Shown here: piece by piece, positions 12,805 to 25,160 of the stretch
Position numbering within the stretch: position 1 is the stretch's first letter
Layout of the letters: every line of letters begins with the position of its first letter
Source: Cynocephalus volans
Lineage: Eukaryota > Chordata > Mammalia > Dermoptera > Cynocephalidae
Assembly (NCBI RefSeq): GCF_027409185.1
Contig: NC_084467.1
Coordinates: 79,864,501-79,928,500 of the forward strand
Direction: 5' to 3'
DNA length: 64,000 nucleotides
Program-made: the position numbers and the translations under genes
Notes under the pieces: generated by a model
Seen by the model: the letters and a program-made list of their open reading frames with translations, nothing else
Told to the model about the DNA's origin: nothing
Database searches by the model: none

Positions 12805-14180
12805 TTTAACTGTTTTTAACTTTATTTACATATGAAGAAAAGTATCAATGCATATCCTTGGTTCAACTATATTATTAGCCAAACTACATGAAATAAAATG
12901 AAATGGTGCTTGCATACAAAAACTGTTATTTGTAAAAGAATCTGATTTTGGATTAAAAGAACTAATTAGTTTTTGAAAGAGTTTAAAAAAAGAATCACAA
13001 TTTATCATGACCAAGACACCTGCACCATATTTTCCATTCCTCACAGCACATTTATTTCAGTAATTCTGTTACGGCGGTTCTTTGCAGAGCATAGTGTTAC
13101 ACGATTTTCGTACATATAATCACATCCAAAACAAGTTCGAAAATTTAAATTGTAAACATTCTCATCATATGTAGAAATATTTTAATTGGTGTATTAAGTC
13201 TTGCTAACTGATCAAATTTGGAAGATAAATGATAACACCTATTCTATATGTGTAGTGAGCATCTTTTATTAATTACATTTCCACAATGTTAAATAAAGAG
13301 GCAAACCTGTCCTGTAAGCACGTCAAATTTTAGGTAACATTAAAAAGAAACAATCTGTTAACAAAAGGATGTCTTGCAATAAAGAACATTAGATTTTTTA
13401 AATCTATTATGATACAAAAATGTAAAGGGTAAATAGCATCTTTGTTGACAAAGTAGGAGGTAGCATGGATGCACCACTTTATTGTCTGAGAAATGCAACT
13501 GGAGTAAAGAATATTTCCTTACCACAAATAATTTCCAGGACTATGTACATATTTCTTTTAGAAATACTTGTTTAAACAAATCTCCCTCCACTTTTTAGTA
13601 TAAAAAAAACCATTCCATGTGATTTTAAAAAAACACTTACACATCTAGATAGAATAGTAACTCTGCCCTATTTGAGTGAACAGTCTCAAACTATGAAGTA
13701 CATGATATTTAATGCCCTAAGTTGAGTAAATTTAGTTAGCAGTTCCTGGTATTATACAAAACACTAAATACATACAAACAAAATATAATATCTTATTTTT
13801 CTATGCAAGTCTTGTGGGGAATAAACAGAGCCTTGATTCTGGTAACACTGCAGAAAACATAATTTTCTATAAGTCTGTCTATAAGTATCCATGTGCAACA
13901 GTTTATAAATGGCTGCTTACATGTACTGATCTTTTATTGAGTGAACAGCTAACCAACAAAACTCAGTAAACCTTATAAATACATCTTCCACCCTATATAA
14001 AATATATAGACTACTTACTGTTTTAAGTATTTGTTTTGCTCTGATGTCACTGTAATTCAGTTTTCCCCATTTTCCTGCTTTAGTACTTATAAACAGATAA
14101 TTTAATGTGGCTTTTTAAAAAAAGAAAGAATTTCAAATTTACATCCAATTCAAATTTGCTATTTAAAAGGTTTCCTGGTT
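12805..14180 (-). other. ZNF644: Probable ZNF644 3' UTR
   Basis: This stretch directly follows the stop codon and shows no clear interspersed repeat, unlike the DNA just beyond it. Minus-strand AATAAA hexamers lie at 13933-13938, 13478-13483, 13265-13270, 13051-13056 and 12821-12826. The last sits in a TGTAAATAAAGTTAAAAACA context that looks like an mRNA end. The 3' boundary is an inference. Confidence 0.5.
12821..12826 (-). terminator. ZNF644: Candidate distal polyadenylation signal of ZNF644
   Basis: AATAAA on the minus strand about 1.36 kb after the stop codon, followed by A-rich sequence. It is chosen over the more proximal hexamers because repeat-free sequence extends to about here. No transcript evidence is available. 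Confidence 0.4.
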
Positions 14181-14373
14181 CTATGATGCTGCTTCTGCCA
14201 TTAATAGAGAAAATGAAGTTTCTGTAATGGAGGCAGGCTTTTTAAGTAGTGATGTGACTTCCACCATGCCAGCTCCAGTCCGTGGAAGATTAGCGTTTAC
14301 AATGTGTCGTTGTAAGTGCTTAATCCAGTCTTCCTGAACAGACAATGGTCCTCGAAAGACTAGGCCACAAAAC
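14181..14373 (-). CDS. ZNF644: ZNF644 last coding exon with stop codon
   Basis: The acceptor TTCTGTAG precedes 14373. One base completes the split Arg codon, then 63 sense codons and a TAG stop (14183-14181) follow. It supplies the rest of the C-terminal finger: C1240, sixteen residues including PLSVQEDW, then H1257 and H1261. The spacing is longer than the usual twelve residues. I remember the PLSVQEDW motif being shared with WIZ, where the C-terminal finger region contacts G9a/GLP; that is family knowledge, not proven here. The four certain exons total 3,906 nt, giving a 1,301-residue protein from the in-window ATG, or 1,342 with the 123-nt exon. The C-terminus ends in a short Ser/Ala-rich tail. 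Confidence 0.96.
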
Positions 14374-15159
14374 CTACAGAAGAAGTTGACAACAGTTATC
14401 TTAACATGATCAATTCCCTTTATTTAAAACCAATTCACATAAAATCCATAAACAAAGAAACAAACTTGATCATATAATGGAGACAGCACTTGACTAACAG
14501 TTTCTAAAGTTGAAATGATTTCATACAATATCAAAACTCCCAATTCATATGTTTATTAACAGCTACAATGAACTCCAGTAATCTTTGTAGAAGTGAGAAC
14601 ACTATTATTAGGTTAAAATTAACTAAACAGTCTTAATACCTACACATCTTAATTCATTTAAAACAACTATTACTCCAAAATGTGCCATTCTTTAGGAAAG
14701 ACCCTTCCCCAATTCAGAATTCCTTAAACTGCATTGTGTCTACACATGTTCATATGGTGTGTGTGAGTTTGAGTATGGAAGGAGGTGTGAGTATGGCGGA
14801 AGAGAAAATATGTTCTCAATAAGCAAGAACTTAAGGCAGTAAAAAAATCAAATCAAACCAAATTAAACCAAACAAGCCAAATAAATAAAACACAACTACT
14901 AAAAAGCCACTTTTATAAATCACAGTATAACAGAGGCTGTTGGCTAATGCAAGAAACTTGATTCATTAGTTGCAGAAGTAAAGTACAGTATATTATGTGC
15001 TGAATCAAAGATTTTAAGCCTGTCTCCAAAAGTTCATTTATAACTTGACAGTTGAGAATACACCCTCTGCCACAAATTAAAAATCCCAAATAAAATAGCT
15101 AATATGTCTCAAAGCAAAATCTGAAGAAACTGTTCAGATTTGGCAATATAGGCATATAC
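14374..15159 (-). other. ZNF644: ZNF644 intron (786 bp)
   Basis: Bounded by GTATAT at the 5' end and CTGTAG at the 3' end. No repeat or other gene recognised. Confidence 0.9.
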
Positions 15160-15262
15160 CTGCATCGGAGAATGTAAACCTCGTCAGCACCATGAGGTAA
15201 TGTTAGCATTTTCTTCTTGCTTCCAGATCTTGACCTTGATTTCTTTTGCTTACAGTCTAAGG
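15160..15262 (-). CDS. ZNF644: ZNF644 short exon (basic SR-rich segment and first half of last finger)
   Basis: A 103-nt exon with a TTTTTTAG acceptor before 15262 and a GCAG|GTATAT donor after 15160. It enters in phase 1 (G plus CC gives Ala) and leaves in phase 2 (AG plus G gives Arg). It encodes a short Lys/Arg/Ser-rich stretch followed by the first cysteine (C1237) of the final zinc finger, whose second cysteine lies in the next exon. The exon is 14.1 kb from the 123-nt candidate exon and 16.2 kb from the 603-nt exon. The phase match to both possible upstream exons is exact, so it works with either splice form. Confidence 0.95.
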
Positions 15263-16734
15263 CTAAAAAAGGGAAGAGAAAGACTTAACATTCCTTATAT
15301 ATTTCAAAATACATATACATACATACATATATTTCTAGAGAAGTCAGTCCTTCTAAATCAAGTTAGAAGAAGTCTGCATTTATCTCCCTATTCCCTAAAG
15401 CATGCACTAACTTGCAGATAATTCTCTAATAGCAGTAATATTATCTGTACACATTCTTCTTGTACTGCTTTTCTCAAATGACGCCTATCCAAACCAAACT
15501 GAGAACTGTAAAAATGTTACTAGATAACTCAAAACTACTAAACTGGTTGATTATTACAATAATGGTAATCTTTACTCTTTTGATCATACATTATTTTAAC
15601 ATCTGGTTAAATCTTCCTTATTTCCAGGAAAATTATAACCTTTTATTTAAGATCATTATGTTAAGTTTGCATTTGATTACTACTCCATTAAATAGATCTT
15701 ACATGCTTTGAAAAACCTAGTAAGGGAATATCAACAATGTAATAAAAAGCTCAATGAAAAATCAATTTTCATAGCAATTCACTTTGAATTCTATAATAGT
15801 AATTAGCTCTCAAAATAATCTGGCTCAACAACTGAAACGGCAAAAAAAGTTCAATTTATATTTCTGAACTTAACCTGTATTACATGTACAATCATGCAAT
15901 CATTCAAGTTTTATTTTACTAGAAAATAAATATAAATCCATATTACCTCACATATATTTACAACTGGATCTGATGTCTAATGATAACTATTCTTTAAAGT
16001 AGACCAATATCTCAGTGCTAACTATTCTTGAAATTCTTCTATTACTTGACTTTTCCTTCAATCATTTATTGTGAAAAGTATCTGACTTAAAAAGATACTT
16101 TCTTATAGGTAAAAATAGATAGGACGCAACATTTTATTGGTCTTTAAATACAGCTACACCATTCCTTTGGACAAAGGGATGACAGTAATCCAGGGTGCTG
16201 CTGGTCAATTAGCAGTAAGAGAAGGTAAGAGTTTAGGAATCCAAAGTGGAGGGGTCCAAATGTAACAGAAGAGTTATCCAAATGGCTTTTCTTCTGTTAT
16301 CCTGCCATGTGAAATCCCCTGGAAAAAAATTCTAAGTAAGAGAGAATAGGAACAGTCTAAACAACGATTCTGTGAAATGAATGAGTTGTTCAAAGTCTAG
16401 ATTCCAAAGGAATAGATGCTACTGTTATAAAACCAGTAAACACAGTTCCTTACAATAGTCAAGTGGCAATGCTAACAGAAATGTCATATAGAAAGTCAAA
16501 AGCCATGAAAAGCCTAATTCTTATTGAAGCCACTGCTTCCTGTCACCCTCCTATTAAAAGTAAAATCTAGGATCCACAGTCCCACAGTCTTTTTCTGTTT
16601 CTCCTTAGAAGAAGAGTCTAATAAGTAAAGAACTACTGCAAGTCAAGTTAGGTATTAAAGAATGGCTAATTCAAAGCTAATCAACCAAAATCTGGAATAA
16701 AAAAATCTTATAAGGTTCTCATTAGTTATCACAG

Positions 16735-16800
16735 TAAGGAGCCTGGTACATAGTAGGAACTCAACAAATACTTCTGGAGCAAATAATAAACACAATCCAG
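16735..16800 (+). repeat. L2 3'-end fragment
   Basis: gcctggtacatagtaggaac followed by tcaacaaatacttctgg matches the L2 3' terminus. Confidence 0.6.
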
Positions 16801-18788
16801 TAATGTAACTATTGACATTTAGATAGCATATGAATGGAAATCTCTTCTGCTGCTACTTAATATAGGTAACATTCCTGTACAACACCTGTGCACCACTTGT
16901 TTAAATACGTTGCTACAGTCACACACTCTTCATTATTCTAGATATAAATCGCTGACCAGTGCAGCCTAAGTGTAGACACTAGGCAGATAGTATGAAGACT
17001 GAAGTATCATGTACTTCGTAATCAGAACCTTCTTTTTACCAGTTGCTTTGGTGAGCAATTCGAACTTTAGTAAATTTTTGGTGATTCATACACTGGAAGT
17101 AGAGTTCAGGAAACTCAAAGGGTAAATGCTACTAGATGTCAGCTACTCTTTCCATCTATAAGGTAACACATACAATCAATGTCTGTTCTCTGTTACGTGG
17201 AACAGAGCAAACATTCGGTTATCATGAGATTACAGGCAGAATATCACTTTGATGAGCTTGCTTGTTGTCAAAATTGCCACACTGTATTCAAACTCCTTTT
17301 AAAATGCTAATAAATTACTGTAGGATACAAATTGAATACATTATAACAATACTTAAAAAATTTGTTTACAGAATGCTAATGTTAGGGGCTTTAAAGCAAA
17401 TTAAGGGAAAAGGGCAGAGAATGGTGGGGAAGTATGCAAAAGAATGTTTTATCAGTTATAAAGCATTTAAGTTACATTTAGTTGCTGTGATACTTTTAAA
17501 ATGGAACTGAACATGTTTACTCTGACATGCAGAAATATTTTTGACATTTTCTTTGAGAAAAAAATATTTTCTGACTTTTGATGCTTTACAGACTGTGGAA
17601 ATTCTGAAGTTTAGGCTGTTTCATGAATGATCAGATCTAAATTTTAAATAAGAATGCCATAGTTTTTGTAGTAATTAGTATTTGAAGGTATTATGACCTT
17701 GGAAAACAGGACAAATGTGCCAGCATATATTACCGATAATCTTTAAGGTTAGAGAACCCGGGACCTCTGGTAATTGAACCTAAATGTTTCAAGTGTCTTA
17801 ATATCTTCACTATTACTTCTAAATTTCTTATCCTCTGAAATGCTACTCTTTTTTTAACAGGTGAAACATGAATACATTTTACAGGAATAGTTTTTCCTAA
17901 TACCAACATCCAGCGCTGTAATATTGCTCATACATTTAGAAAAGTCTGTAAAAAAAATTTAGTGTTTAACATAATATGCACACAAAGAGGACATCTATAC
18001 AGCATCCTCTACGTAAAAAGATGATTTACACAAAATGTTCCATTAAATGAAAAGGATGATGTACAAACATGTCTATTATATAAATATTCTTACTTAACAG
18101 ATTTTACTGTATCTAGAGAGAAAAGCGATTTCTTTCTGTACTGTCTTACGAGTCACTAGAACATTAAATACAGAGCATCACTAATGCATTCAGTTTTGGT
18201 ACAATGGGCTCATCAATATCTGCGATAAATACCAAAGGCTTAACAAAAAGGTATGTAGTTTTTTTATATGAATAATCTGCCAAGTAGATAATTTTGTTAC
18301 ACAAAGCTTTTTTTGTAATAGGATTTTATTTGCGCTGGTGTCAAAAAACAAAAAAACCACACGCCTTTTTCCCTTTCCAAAGTATTTTAAATCTAACATT
18401 GTTTCTATACTTGAAATATATAAAAATACTATTTTTAGAAATTCTTAACTTTCTTGTCCCAGAGTATAATTGCTTCTTTAGAAAGGAACAAATCCAGTCA
18501 CTCAAATCATCCTAAGTTTCCCATTCAAGGTGAAAAAACTGTTTAAGTGATCAATTTCAAACAGGAGCCAGTCAAAAATCTTTGAATTTATCTGACTTAT
18601 AAAGAATCTAAATTGATAATGGGAATATTTTACTTGTAAGGAGAATTAATTGAGCCATAAGGTCATATACAAAAAGTTTTATAATATACCTTTAAAACAG
18701 CTGTTTGGGTCATATGGAAATATGAAAGAGAAATACAATAGACTCATGAGTCTTCAAAAAGAAAACCATACTGCTATGCTATGAAATA

Positions 18789-18811
18789 CAACAGCAGCAG
18801 CAGCAGCAGCA
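18789..18811. repeat. (CAG)n trinucleotide run
   Basis: Seven to eight uninterrupted AGC units in intronic sequence. Not within any exon seen here. Confidence 0.9.
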
Positions 18812-19596
18812 AAGTGTCCAAAGCACTAAACCAGATCAGTGAAAAGCAAATCAATAAATAATACAACACATACAAATTCAAGTCTCTTTTCTCAGCCATT
18901 AGTATTTACTTTTGGCACTGACATTATTAAATACAATCTTTTGCCCTTTCCACCTTTCTGCCCATTATACACAATAATAGCTTCATTATACAAATGACCT
19001 CAGAGAAAGAGAACTGATTTAATACCAACACCTGAAGCTTCTATGATAAAGAAGCACACCATAACTAAATTAACATTTACCACAAAATATTTCTATTTGC
19101 AAACCATCCTCCCCTGCCCAATTACTTAAAAGCCCTATTTCATCTATTTCCTAACTGGTTGTTGGCATCTCTGGGTTTAAGTGAAACTTAATATAATGTC
19201 CAGATTATATGTATATACTCAAAATAAGAGGCATGGTAGAGCTAGCCCTTCTTGACGAAGAAAATTTCTTCTCCATCTACTTCGCCTGTATATGTTGAGT
19301 AGGCAATTGTAGCCATGAGCTCATTCAGGAAGACAGTAGGAATAAAAATGACACAAACAGGCAAACCATCATTCCACCGCCATTAAAAAGCTGGCAGTGG
19401 AGGTGGTAGTGGCAGTGGTGAGGTGGTAAGAAGATACACATGTCCCAAAGGGTACACAAGTGTGAGATACATAAACTCATATATAAACTCAATTCTAATT
19501 GCTGTCACTAATTTTTTAAGGTTCATAAGCCCCAAGCATGTAGAAGATTGTGCAAATAGCATTTTCTTTCCCCCTATCCCAACTAAAAAAGAATCA

Positions 19597-19624
19597 GAGA
19601 TTTTTTTTTTTTTTTTTTTTTTTT
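19597..19624. repeat. Poly-T run
   Basis: Twenty-eight T residues. Sequence on either side does not identify a retrotransposon tail. Confidence 0.8.
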
Positions 19625-21962
19625 AAAGAAACATGTTAGCTTGTATAAAGTAGGAATAGGGGTGGGGTGAGGTAGGGGAAGCCATCTGTTAAAAAACCAA
19701 ACTCATTTCTTCAGCTTATACTTTTCTCTTTGTACAAGGTGTCTACAAAACCAACTTCACGGATGTGCAATTTGTGCAGTTGCACGGGACTCCACACTTG
19801 TCTTCATGCTCTGCTACTGTAGTCTTGAAATTCATAATAACTTTTCAACAAGGAGCAACACACTGTTTTGCATTGGACCCTGTATTATTATGTAGTCAGT
19901 CAGTGAGAAAGGTTGCATTCAGTTCCATCCCTTAATCTCTTGGCCCATAACAAAAGTAGCTAAGAGAAAATCCCCTCTCTATAGCACCTTAAAATTGGAA
20001 AGGACTCCCCTACTCCTACCAACATCAATTCTTTGCTCCTAGCTATACTGCCATAATCAAACCAATCATTACTCCCAAGATGAGCAGTTTAAGAGGTTTA
20101 TTGTTATAAAAAGCAATGTTTCCCTCCCAATAAGGAATTAAACATAAAGATATAATTAGTAACCTTAGAAGTATTTATTTTCAATATCACTTTCCCTTGA
20201 TATTTTTACTCTAAAATTGGGCATTTTTTTTCACTACCTTAAGTAACTTTCATCTATTTTTTTTGATTTCCATTCCCTTTGACTAAAAAACAGTAATCCA
20301 GAATCACACAACAATCAGCGGCTAAGTTAACTAGATCCTGTGTATTTTAACACTTTACCTGAAGAGGATGAAGTGCAAAATACCTGGAAAGCAGATTTCC
20401 TTTGCTTTAAGGATTAGATTTTTGGCTTAAGTATTAGTCTATAGGAAACAGGTAGCTTGAGTTTGCCCTATAAAGTAGGAGGTTACATTAAGGGTAGCAA
20501 CAACCTTATAAGCATGGTTCAGAGAATGAGTTAAAGGAAGTAAAGGTAGCCTTTTATTTAAACTTGGGTCTACTAGGAAGAAGAAAAATGTACAAGCCTC
20601 TGATATTTAAAAGTAGAGGAGATAATTAGTAAGAAAAATATTTTGAGCAAGTACTCTCAAGAGGTAAAAGGGAAAACTAGACATAAATATATGATACTTC
20701 ATCACACATTTTTATAAACAGAGAAATTAAAAGCAGCCTAGTTTTACGAGCTTGCCAAAAGCTAAAAAAGCTAACAATACCCCAGCTACAGGTGGTTTAC
20801 AGGTTGGTTAAGAGTTAATATGATAGCAAATGTATTACTTCTCTGATAAATATTTTTCTTTTCAAAGTAAGTTGGACTTTCATGCTATTTTATTAAGCAA
20901 AATAGGCACTTGTTATCAATATCAACCACTTTTTTAAGACTAAGACATTTAAAGTGAGAATAAACATTAAAGTACATAATGACAAATCTGCTTTAAGTCA
21001 CTTTTGTTTAGAATCATGTGGTTATAATCACACTCCCTGCCCTCTAAAGTCTCTGTGTTTCTAAAATATCACTTCAGACATAGTAGGAATAATTAAATAC
21101 TTGTTTTTCACCACAAATTAATTAGGTAGGGAAACCATCTTACTTTAAAATTTCCTTTAAATTATCTTCAACAAAATCATATTTAACTTAAATTAGTGCT
21201 CACAATCATATAATATAAATCTAAATGTCACAAAGGGATCTGATATGGCTTTTTATAATTTTCAAGAGCTTTACACAATCCAGCCAAAATCCAAACTATA
21301 ATGGAACACAGTGCTGACCAAGTACTTTCTGTTTTAGTTAACTTCCAGCTAAGGCTACAATTAAATATATATTTTAAACATTCACCTTATTCCTCAACAA
21401 AGAAATAAATAGTAAATTCTACTTTTCTACTTCCTTGGTGAGAGAATATCAATCTCCAACAAGATATTCTCTTGTCTTAACATCTAAAAAAGAAAGTCTG
21501 TGTATTATTTTACTATTTCCATAAAGCCACTTAAAGCAGATTACCTAAAGTTTAGCTCTGGCCAGCAACAAGCCTTGTTATTTAAGGTCTAACTGTATCT
21601 TAATCCATATAAACACCATTCAAGAAATTCATGTTAGAATAGAAACCATAAGAAACACAAACACTACAACTGAGGATATAAAGATATCAGACACATTAAA
21701 AAAAGCCCAAACATAAAAAAATCCCAGACAATTATTAAGTAACAAAACCAACAGGAATGCTAGGGAACTAGATAAGACTTCTATGAAAAAGCAGATGTTA
21801 AAAAAAATCAACCAAATACAACTATATTTTGTAATCAATAATAACAAAAAAGCTTCATAAAATTTAAGTATTTTATGCTACAATGGTGCAAAACTCTCAG
21901 GCTCTATTCTCCTAAAAAACTTACTGATTCAATAAGTGTGGTTATTTGCTTTGTTATAGTGG

Positions 21963-22270
21963 TATTAAATTAAGTTTGTCCTAAAGCTCTCTCTGGACCT
22001 AGTGAACTGTAACTTATAACAAGTTGCAGAATTTCAGCCAATCACAGCAGCCAAACTTCAGTCAATCATAGGCAGCCAACTGTAAACAAACGCTGTAACC
22101 AATCCAGCTGTTTCTGTACCTCACTTTCCTTTTTCCATCCATAGATGATATCTGACCATGTGGAATTGCTCTGAACCTATTCTGGTTCTGGGGGCTTCTC
22201 AATTCACTAATTGCTCTTTGCCCAATTAAACTCTGTTAAATTTAACTTGTCTAAAATTTTTCTTTTAACA
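21963..22270 (+). mobile_element. Solo class I ERV LTR
   Basis: 308 bp flanked by gtgg on both sides (21959-21962 and 22271-22274). The 3' end (ttaaactctgttaaatttaa, then cttttaaca) matches the LTRs of the full ERV at 51145-59295, and the CCAAT-rich centre is similar. The initial TG has changed to TA. It lies in a ZNF644 intron, antisense to the gene, and arose by LTR-LTR recombination of a lost provirus. Confidence 0.8.
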
Positions 22271-22429
22271 GTGGATTGCTGGGTGATGAGGTGTTTGTTG
22301 CTAGAAAAATGACAGAAAAGTAATGAAGCCCACCCTTCTAACAGACAGCATGCTTGCAGATTCATTAACTGTACTGGTATAAACACCTTCCCCGTAACAA
22401 GATTTAAAAACCTGAGCAATCTCTGTCTC

Positions 22430-23110
22430 TTACCTCTTATTCCTCCCTCTACGTCTAACTAACCTGCAAAGTCCTGTTTACTTTATTTCCATAATATTAT
22501 CCACACATCTATTATCCTTCCTTAACATACCTATTGTAAATTGCTCTGGTACAGTAACCTCACCTACAATTTGTCCCAATCCCTACCAAATCCTTTAACT
22601 TTTATTTAAAAAGCAGTTTCAAAAGCATTACACAAATTCTTTTTGAAAATTCAGTAGTTCCTCACTATAAAATTAATTCAAACATTTTAGACCAGCATTT
22701 ATGTCCTCTACCTGACTCACTTTATCAATCCAATTCAATTCCCTTACCTCCTGCTAGAATCTTCAATATACTTCTCACTTTGTCCCAGATACTCCCTCTT
22801 TCAGGTGTGTTCCTTCCCCACCCATGACCTCCATTTTCATTTCAATTAACTATCCTTTGGGGTCCATTCAAAGGCTACTTCCGAAAACCTTGCAGGGTCC
22901 TTCTAGTCTAGCTGAAAGTACCTTCCTCTTCCTCTGAACTTCCACAGTATTTCACACATACCTCTCCAATGGCACTTACCAATTTGTCCTGTATTACAGT
23001 TATGTATATATGTGCTTGTACTGTATTGTAAGATCCAATTCATCTCTGCAGTACTTAGCACAATGCATAAACCACAGCAGGAGCTTAAAAAAATGCTTGT
23101 TTAATTAGTG
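22430..23110 (+). repeat. L2 fragment(s)
   Basis: Pyrimidine-rich L2-like text (cttccacagtatttcacacatacctc) ending near 23000-23110 with cagtacttagcacaatgcataa and gcttgtttaattagtgaata, the eroded L2 3' terminus. Confidence 0.55.
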
Positions 23111-23489
23111 AATAAATCAGCCAATCATCTTTTGGTATAGCAGGCAAATAGCTATTTCTTGCTGGCATAATAAAATAATTAGTATCTATAAGGATAACTC
23201 TAAATTTTCAAATGACTAAATTAAATTGAGTCTACTGTTTCACAAGGCAGAAATAAGAACATTTTAGAAAGACTACCATCAAAATGGTCAGGAAAAATCA
23301 AGTTTGACACCTGAAGGGCTAGTCTTCAGTTACCTAGAAAATTTGCTCAACTCAGACAATCTATTACCTTGCTAATCCTGAATAAATGATATGTTACTGT
23401 GCAGATAAATATATAAAGATATATGCTTTTAACAAAAACAGTACTACACAAATTATAGCTAATATAGAAACCCATCCATGATAGTTTTT

Positions 23490-23700
23490 TAAAATACAAG
23501 TTTGACCTTGCCATTCCCTTATTTTAAAAAATCCTTCAATGACTTCTTAAATTTTTTACCAAGCATTCAAAGCACCAACCCCCTACCTTTCTGGCATAAC
23601 CATCTCCCCAAATATCTATCCTGAATGTTCTATTTCATCTCCTCTTCCTAAAACTGCACTCTTATCCTTCAAGTTTAGAGTCTGGCTAAAACCTTATAAA
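23490..23700 (+). repeat. L2-like fragment
   Basis: gaccttgccattcccttatt, aatgacttcttaaatt and caccaaccccctacctttct resemble the L2 3' region. No open frame. Confidence 0.45.
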
Positions 23701-25049
23701 TCTTTCTTTAATAGCATACTTGTACTTATCCCACTGGGTCATGATTATGTTTAGGCAGATGGAGTACAGGGTCTTTATAGTTCAGTACAGTCCTGGTACA
23801 GGAACTCAAACCTCCACTGAATGAAGGGAAATTTTCTGTGACTAGTTTATTTCTCTCTCTCTTTTAAACAATGACAAGAAACATACCAGCATAAGCTATT
23901 TTTTCTCTGTACTTAACAATGAGACAAAGAGTCAAGGCAATAGGAAAAAAGAAGCCCCATTTAACTCCCAGCTCCTCTCAAAAGAAGGCCTAGACTAAAA
24001 TAAACAACCTGAATTCCATATGCCATTTTATTGTACACTGTCTTGCACAATTCTCTAATTTTGATAGTTTTATATGTGTTGCCAATACTCCTTTCCCCAG
24101 TTCTGATGGCAAGGACATGTCTTATACTTCTCACATATCCTCCACACAGTCCAGTCTGGAGGAATTATCATAGTATTTGCTTACAGCAGAAGTTGGCTTG
24201 CTCTTTTAGAGTTTAATCTTAGGAAGAAGATACAAATTTTCTACTTATCCTCTTTCAGGCTGAATGAATCACTTTAAAAGCATACGATTTCTTGAACATG
24301 CAACATTACAATAATATTTTTAAATGACACTGCAGAGACACTCATGAAAGGACAAGTAATTTAATACACATTGGGAAGCTTTCCAAATACTATTTCTTTT
24401 CCTTCCTATCACAGCAAAAAGTGTTTCCATAGCACTTTCCACAATGTAAGAATGACATCCAGTGGCTTACAAACCCACTGTGTTACATGTTCATTAGCAC
24501 TTGTAGATCTCTGTGGGCAATTATATCATTAAAGCTGAAAACAAGCAAAAGAACCTATTTAGTGACATACGATCTACTATTACACTTAAAATAAAAGTGG
24601 ACGGTATAAAACACTGACTTTACCAAAAAGAATGTAGATACACTGCACTAGTGATATTGACTAAAAAGCTCTAGTACCAATTTTTTTTTTAAACTATTTT
24701 TTCTCATTGGAAAAGTCATTAATTATGATGGGTGAGTCATTTGCTGTAGAATAGCATCATACTTTACTTCCAAAATGTTATCAAAAAAGTGTTCTGAACG
24801 TAATGAAATGAATCCCCTCCCACATATTTGCATATATATAAATATTAATTTTAAATAAGAAATTCCAATTTATTTTAAATCTTGAAGATTAGTGTTTGAT
24901 TTTAAAAATGTGATCTATAGATAAAAACTCGAATAAAATGCATAAAGAAAATTTACCTGCTGCCACAGAAGTGTTATGATTTCTAAGGTATTATTACTGT
25001 TAGCTGTGGTCAGTACCAGTCCCTGAGAGAAAGAGGCAAGTACTTAGGG

Positions 25050-25160
25050 CAGTGTTTATAATCTGTGGGTAGTGGCTTTTTAGTGGGTAGTAAATCAATT
25101 TACTGAGTCATGACTAGCATTAATTTTTAATAAAAAAAGAATAAAATTTAAAAAAATTAG
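25050..25160 (+). repeat. hAT-like transposon remnant
   Basis: gggcagtgtttataatctgtggg followed by a repeated agtgggtagtaaatcaattt block resembles the CAGTGGTTCTCAA...GTCGCGA start of non-autonomous hAT elements. A matching opposite end may be at 27060-27125 (ccacaggttgggaccctt). Confidence 0.4.

Noticed and set aside
15200..15711. Plus-strand open frames around the 103-nt exon
   Set aside because: No recognisable protein and no splice support. They overlap the exon on the wrong strand or lie in the intron.
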